From the NCBI GenBank assembly GCA_030685065.1, contig JAUXQH010000054.1, positions 56,280-120,279 of the forward strand: a DNA stretch of 64,000 nucleotides. Direction: 5' to 3'. Under the pieces are notes generated by a model. It was not told where the DNA came from and made no database searches. It saw only the letters and a program-made list of their open reading frames with translations. Position numbers and translations under genes: made by a program. Below are positions 60,480 to 64,000 of this stretch, in pieces. This DNA comes from Pseudomonadota bacterium. Its GTDB lineage: Bacteria > Myxococcota_A > UBA796 > SXON01. Numbering within the stretch: the first letter of the stretch is position 1; each line of letters starts with the position of its first letter.

Positions 60480-61492
60480 ATGTAGTCCTGGCCCCACTGG
60501 CGGAGGGTCGCGATCTGAAGCGGGTCGAGCATCAGGCGGTAGGTGGCCGAGTCAGGACCGTAGGCCTTGATGGTGGCGGCGCACTCGAGCTGGATCTCCG
60601 CATGGCGGAGCATGATCCGCAGCGGCTCCTGGTCGGGGAGTCGCTGGGGGAGCGGTTGGGTTCCCGGCACGAGCACGAGGACGTAGTTGCAGAGCTGCAG
60701 CCGCGCGTCCCGGTCGAAGGCCGCCCGCCCCTCCCACGTCACTTGCATCCAGTTCGAGGTGCGTGTCTGGGTGACCGCGAAGGAGGGGTCCCGTGTGGGA
60801 GCGCCGTTCGGGACGGCGAAGCCCGGGTAGGTGCCGCCGGACGCGACCACGCGGCCCGGGCCACTCGTGAGGGGGGGGCTCGCGGGCGGGGTGCTCGGTG
60901 CGGGGGAGTCTTGCGCGCCTTCGGCGGACCGCCCGGCCGTGCCGCGAGAGATCGCCCCGTGGAGCGCGTCCCGCATGGCGCCTCGGCCGGTGGCGCGCGT
61001 GACGGCGGTCGAGATGTCCGAGCGGACCCCAAAGGGGTCGGTCGCTGGGGAGGGGGTGCCGCTGCCCTTTCGCGCCATCCGCTCGAGCGCCCGCCGAACG
61101 TCGGGATTGGACTGGCCGTTGCCGGAGTCCGACGAGCGGGTGGAGACGGTCTCGAAGCTCGCGAACGTCCCCCGGTTCCGTACGTTCCGGATCCAATCGT
61201 CGAGGAGCGCGCGTTCATCGGCGGCCATCCGCCGGATACCGAAAAGGTAGCGGGGGGTTTCGCCGCTCGCCGTCACCAGCGGTCGGGTCACCACGGCGTT
61301 CAACAGCGCGGTCGAGGTGGTGGGCGCGAGCGTGATGCGCACGTCGACCTCGTCGCCCGGCTCGAGCTCGGCGTCAACCTCGATCATCAGGCGCGCAGGT
61401 TCGACCCACTTGAGCAACCCGAAGAAGAAGCCCATGTCCCCACGCACCGCCACCGCCGTGCTGATTTCAACACGGTCATCGGGCCCAGCCAT
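60467..61492 (-). CDS. PilZ-like domain protein
   Basis: 341 residues, soluble. The N-terminal 105 residues (RVEISTAVAVRGDMGFFFG, ELEPGDEVDVRITLAP, YLFGIRRMAADERALLDDWI) resemble PilZ or PilZ-like domains, which in myxobacteria are abundant and often bind c-di-GMP; the canonical RxxxR and DxSxxG motifs are not clear. A low-complexity Ser/Pro linker (115-230) leads to a C-terminal alpha/beta domain (about 235-341) of unknown type. A link to the c-di-GMP cyclase nearby is possible but unproven. Confidence 0.55.
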   Translation of the reverse strand: MAGPDDRVEISTAVAVRGDMGFFFGLLKWVEPARLMIEVDAELEPGDEVDVRITLAPTTSTALLNAVVTRPLVTASGETPRYLFGIRRMAADERALLDDWIRNVRNRGTFASFETVSTRSSDSGNGQSNPDVRRALERMARKGSGTPSPATDPFGVRSDISTAVTRATGRGAMRDALHGAISRGTAGRSAEGAQDSPAPSTPPASPPLTSGPGRVVASGGTYPGFAVPNGAPTRDPSFAVTQTRTSNWMQVTWEGRAAFDRDARLQLCNYVLVLVPGTQPLPQRLPDQEPLRIMLRHAEIQLECAATIKAYGPDSATYRLMLDPLQIATLRQWGQDYIARR

Positions 61493-61595
61493 TCATCGCT
61501 CCCAACTGACGAGCCCTATACACGACAAAACTGCCATACCGAGACAAATCACGCTCCCGGAGACGGAAACGGACGCGCGCTGACGCAAGTGCGTG

Positions 61596-62666
61596 TCAGT
61601 CCTCGAGGCCGGGCAGGACGCTCGGGGAGGCTCGGCCGCTCGCGGCCTTGTAGGGCGCCAGCAGCTGGTCCAACGGCTCGTCCTCCGGGCGAACGAGGAG
61701 CCGGGCGAGCGCTCGTGTCACTCCCGCGCGGCGGAAGGGCAGGCGGGTGATCCCCGGGTCGTCCAGGTACATCCGCACCACGTCCGGGTGCGCCTCCTCG
61801 TCGCGGAGGTGGGCGAGGAGCTCGCCGTACGAGGGGAGGAAGTGGATGCCCTCGACCGCGTCGTAGATGACGCCGGGGCGGCCCGGACCCGTCAACGTGG
61901 GGCCGAGCGCGAGCTGCATGATCGTCGGATCCGCGCCCTTGTCGGTGCGGAAGGCCTCGGCGCGTGTGAGCCCGCCGAGCGAAGGGAACCGGTGCTCATT
62001 GTTGAGGTAGCTCACGAACGGCGCCAGCCGGTTCTCCATGTCCTTCGCGTTCGGAAAGACCAGCTCGTCCGATCCGAAGTGGCGAATCCAGGCGTCCCGC
62101 TCCTCCCGTTGCCGCAAGAACCCGGCGCGGAGGGCGGCGAGGTGCTCGATCAGGGCCGGCTCGGGCCCCTCCAGCCACTGGCGGAGCAGATCCTGGCGGG
62201 CGATGACCCCCATCGCGTCGTACACGTCCGGCTCGCCGGAGAAGCGGAGGGTGTCCCCCACGGGCACGACCCGCGCGCGGATCACGGTGCGACGCACCAG
62301 ATCGGCCTGGGCGCCGGGCGCGGTGACGGCGACCTCGGACTCGGTGCGCACGTCACGCAGGAGCACGTTGTCGCCCTCCCACCCATCCACCACCCAGAGC
62401 GCGCTGCGCGCCTCGCGCGGCCAGCGGAGCGCCTCCTGGGGCAGCACGTCTTCCCGGACGGCGTGCTCCACCTCGGTCCACCCCTCGGCGTCGACCCACT
62501 CGATCACGAAGAAGTCGAGAAAGTCGAGCTGCCCGGCGTCTTCCTGCGTGGTCCAAGGGGGCGGGCCGCCGTAGAGGGAGTGCGCGGCGAGCGCGAGCTC
62601 CTCGGGGCGTCGGGCAGCGCGCGTGTAGAGAAGGTGCTTCCAGGCTGCGACGGGATCGGTTGGCAC
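61596..62666 (-). CDS. Uncharacterised protein
   Basis: 356 residues, no signal peptide or membrane span; I do not recognise a family. It begins with a helical segment (DPVAAWKHLLYTRAARRPEE), has a Trp/Asp-rich beta middle (FFVIEWVDAEGWTEVEH, LWVVDGWEGDNVLLRDV) and a helical C-terminal half with FLPSYGELLAHLRDEEAHPD. The start is GTG 62666 without a strong ribosome site; the frame is open for more than 1 kb upstream, but that part is antisense to the lipoprotein gene. It diverges from the lipoprotein at the window end. Confidence 0.62.
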   Translation of the reverse strand: MPTDPVAAWKHLLYTRAARRPEELALAAHSLYGGPPPWTTQEDAGQLDFLDFFVIEWVDAEGWTEVEHAVREDVLPQEALRWPREARSALWVVDGWEGDNVLLRDVRTESEVAVTAPGAQADLVRRTVIRARVVPVGDTLRFSGEPDVYDAMGVIARQDLLRQWLEGPEPALIEHLAALRAGFLRQREERDAWIRHFGSDELVFPNAKDMENRLAPFVSYLNNEHRFPSLGGLTRAEAFRTDKGADPTIMQLALGPTLTGPGRPGVIYDAVEGIHFLPSYGELLAHLRDEEAHPDVVRMYLDDPGITRLPFRRAGVTRALARLLVRPEDEPLDQLLAPYKAASGRASPSVLPGLED

Positions 62667-62759
62667 GCCGCCGTCTATCCCGCTCCGGGGATCGGGGGAT
62701 CGCGGAGGGTGGCCGATCGGCCTTGGATCCTTTATAGCTTGCGGTTCAGCAAGGGTCCG

Positions 62760-64000
62760 ATGCTCCTCCTCCTCCTCGCTTGTACCGATGGTCCGGCGCT
62801 CAACGCCGGCAAGCCGGAGTTGGTGGTGACGCCCGCGCGGGCCGACTTCGGCGAGGTCGTGCTCGGTGACCAGAGCCGGCTCGGCATGCGGGTGAAGAAC
62901 CAGGGCTACGGAGACCTGACGTTCGAGTCGGTGGTGGCGGGAGTGGGCGGCTCGCCGGATTTCGTGGTGATCGCGTTCCCCGCGCTGCTCGGCCACGACG
63001 AGGAGGGCGTGCTGGAGCTCGGCTACACGCCCGACGTCGAGGGGCAGGACTTCGGTACGGTCGTCCTCACGAGCGACGACCCGGTGACGCCGGTGCTCAC
63101 GATCGAGCTCGAGGCGATGGGCGTGCTCCCGGTGATCGACATCGATCCGGAGGTGCTCTACTTCGGCACGGTCGCGCCCGGAACGTCCGTCACCCTGACC
63201 ACCCGCGTGACCGCCGCTGGCTCCGGCAACCTGCGCGTCACCAGCGCCGCGTTCCCGGGTGACGAGGCGCTGGCCTACACGCTGGGGCTCCCGCTCGACT
63301 GGGCCGATCCCTACGTCGTCACGCGTGGGTTCTCCTTCCCCATCGACATCACGTTCACCCCGCCGGACACCGCCGAGTACGTCGGCGAGCTCTACATCGA
63401 GTCGAACGATCCGGCGGAGCCGGTCGCCGCCGTCCGCCTGTTCGGCAACACCGTTGACAACCCGACGGAAAACGAGCCCCCCGTGGTCGAGATCCTCGAT
63501 CCGGACAACGGCGAATACTTCATGGACGACGCGTCGGTCAACTTCACCGGGTACGTGTTCGACGGGGACGAGCCGGCGACGAACCTCCTGTGTGGTTGGT
63601 TCGCGGACGGCACCCGGGTGGACCTCGGGGATGTGAACGCCACCGGCGCGGTGACCGGTGCGGGCCTGCTCCCCGTGGGCGAGGTCGAGGTCACCCTCCG
63701 TTGCTACGACTCCGAGGGCCTGGTCGGGGAGGACAGCGCGGTCGTGACCGTGTGGCCCCACGACGAGCCGGTGGTCTACACGATCAGCGGTGGCGAGTCC
63801 GTGTTCGACTGGTTCGGGATCGATGACGACGTGACCTTCACGGTCAACGGGGTGGCCGCCTACACGGACTCCAACCGTACCAAGGACACGCTGCCGCCGG
63901 TCACGATCGAGGCCCAGCGCGGGGACACGATCGGCATCGTCGCGACGGACCAGAACTATTGTGACATGGGTCTGGACGCGCTGGTGCTCCACTGGGGCAC
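62760..64000 (+). CDS. Lipoprotein with ASH/HYDIN-type (choice-of-anchor D) repeats (partial)
   Basis: At least 413 residues, with the 3' end outside the window. AAGGG lies four bases before ATG 62760, which gives MLLLLLAC, a very short lipoprotein signal; TTG at 62739 would give a more normal 15-residue signal with Arg and Lys. Two ASH/HYDIN-like beta domains follow (DFGEVVLGDQSRLGMRV, VLYFGTVAPGTSVTLTTRV), then an Ig/PKD-like domain after ENEPPVVEILDPDNGE. These domains are usual in myxobacterial surface proteins with several more repeats downstream. TTTATAG at 62730-62736 may be its -10. Confidence 0.8.
   Translation, partial: MLLLLLACTDGPALNAGKPELVVTPARADFGEVVLGDQSRLGMRVKNQGYGDLTFESVVAGVGGSPDFVVIAFPALLGHDEEGVLELGYTPDVEGQDFGTVVLTSDDPVTPVLTIELEAMGVLPVIDIDPEVLYFGTVAPGTSVTLTTRVTAAGSGNLRVTSAAFPGDEALAYTLGLPLDWADPYVVTRGFSFPIDITFTPPDTAEYVGELYIESNDPAEPVAAVRLFGNTVDNPTENEPPVVEILDPDNGEYFMDDASVNFTGYVFDGDEPATNLLCGWFADGTRVDLGDVNATGAVTGAGLLPVGEVEVTLRCYDSEGLVGEDSAVVTVWPHDEPVVYTISGGESVFDWFGIDDDVTFTVNGVAAYTDSNRTKDTLPPVTIEAQRGDTIGIVATDQNYCDMGLDALVLHWG

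Noticed and set aside
62667..63992. Upstream extension of the unknown minus-strand gene by about 440 codons
   Set aside because: That part is antisense to the ASH-domain lipoprotein and reads as His/Arg/Val low complexity.
1..64000. tRNA, rRNA, insertion sequence, prophage or integron features
   Set aside because: I looked for CCA-ended cloverleafs, rRNA cores, transposase motifs and terminal inverted repeats and found nothing I could support by eye; a tRNAscan and IS search would settle it.

Overview
The window looks like chromosome from a high-GC, Gram-negative, myxobacteria-like organism (Myxococcota or a close relative; the exact lineage cannot be fixed from the sequence). Indicators are the strong GC bias, outer-membrane biology (LolA, many lipoproteins with lipobox cysteines, OmpA), MYXO-CTERM-like C-terminal tails (Cys, hydrophobic stretch, Arg cluster), long surface proteins made of Asp/Cys-rich 'DGDG..DCDD' metal-binding-type repeats and FG-GAP repeats, a TolQ-TolR-TolR set like the myxobacterial AglRQS motors, and several Ser/Thr-kinase and FHA proteins. 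I see no tRNA, rRNA, CRISPR array, insertion sequence or prophage.

Layout. 1-4.9 kb: the end of ftsK, lolA, rimO, then a TolQ/TolR/TolR proton-channel operon followed by a small lipoprotein gene. 5.0-8.9 kb (minus strand): ftsE-ftsX-envC-like-ctpA, divergent from nadD. 9.5-17.1 kb: a small unknown gene, a HAD phosphatase, a kelch lipoprotein, pgeF with a TPR lipoprotein, and a 990-residue beta-helix lipoprotein. 17.2-26.8 kb: core housekeeping genes: acyl-CoA carboxylase beta, rpsP-khpA-rimM-trmD, rpsO, pnp, dut, an alpha/beta hydrolase, a frataxin (cyaY) and ffh. 26.8-41.5 kb: a block of surface proteins with metal-binding-type, FG-GAP and beta-helix repeats, interrupted by a transmembrane Ser/Thr kinase and a lipoprotein. 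41.5-53.4 kb (minus strand): a tightly packed eight-gene run, FHA-GGDEF, FHA, FhaA-like FHA, PP2C phosphatase, RodA-PBP fusion, atypical kinase, sensor histidine kinase, response regulator. 53.5-58.3 kb: a giant TSP3/OmpA fusion and a shorter paralogue. 58.4-64 kb: Nudix hydrolase, subtilisin-like protease, PilZ-like protein, an unknown protein, and a lipoprotein running off the end.

The most interesting part is the 41.5-53.4 kb operon. It repeats the gene logic of the actinobacterial fhaA-fhaB-pstP-rodA-pbpA-pknA/B cell-wall cluster, but rodA and pbpA are one gene, the kinase is strongly divergent, and a two-component system and an FHA-linked diguanylate cyclase are added. It could couple phospho-threonine signalling, c-di-GMP and septal or elongation peptidoglycan synthesis. 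Other notable points are a 1240-residue protein in which a MYXO-CTERM-like tail runs in frame into a second signal peptide and an OmpA protein, a tandem array of six units each exactly 204 nt long, a rimM gene that seems to need a CTG start, and structured leaders in front of rpsO and pnp.
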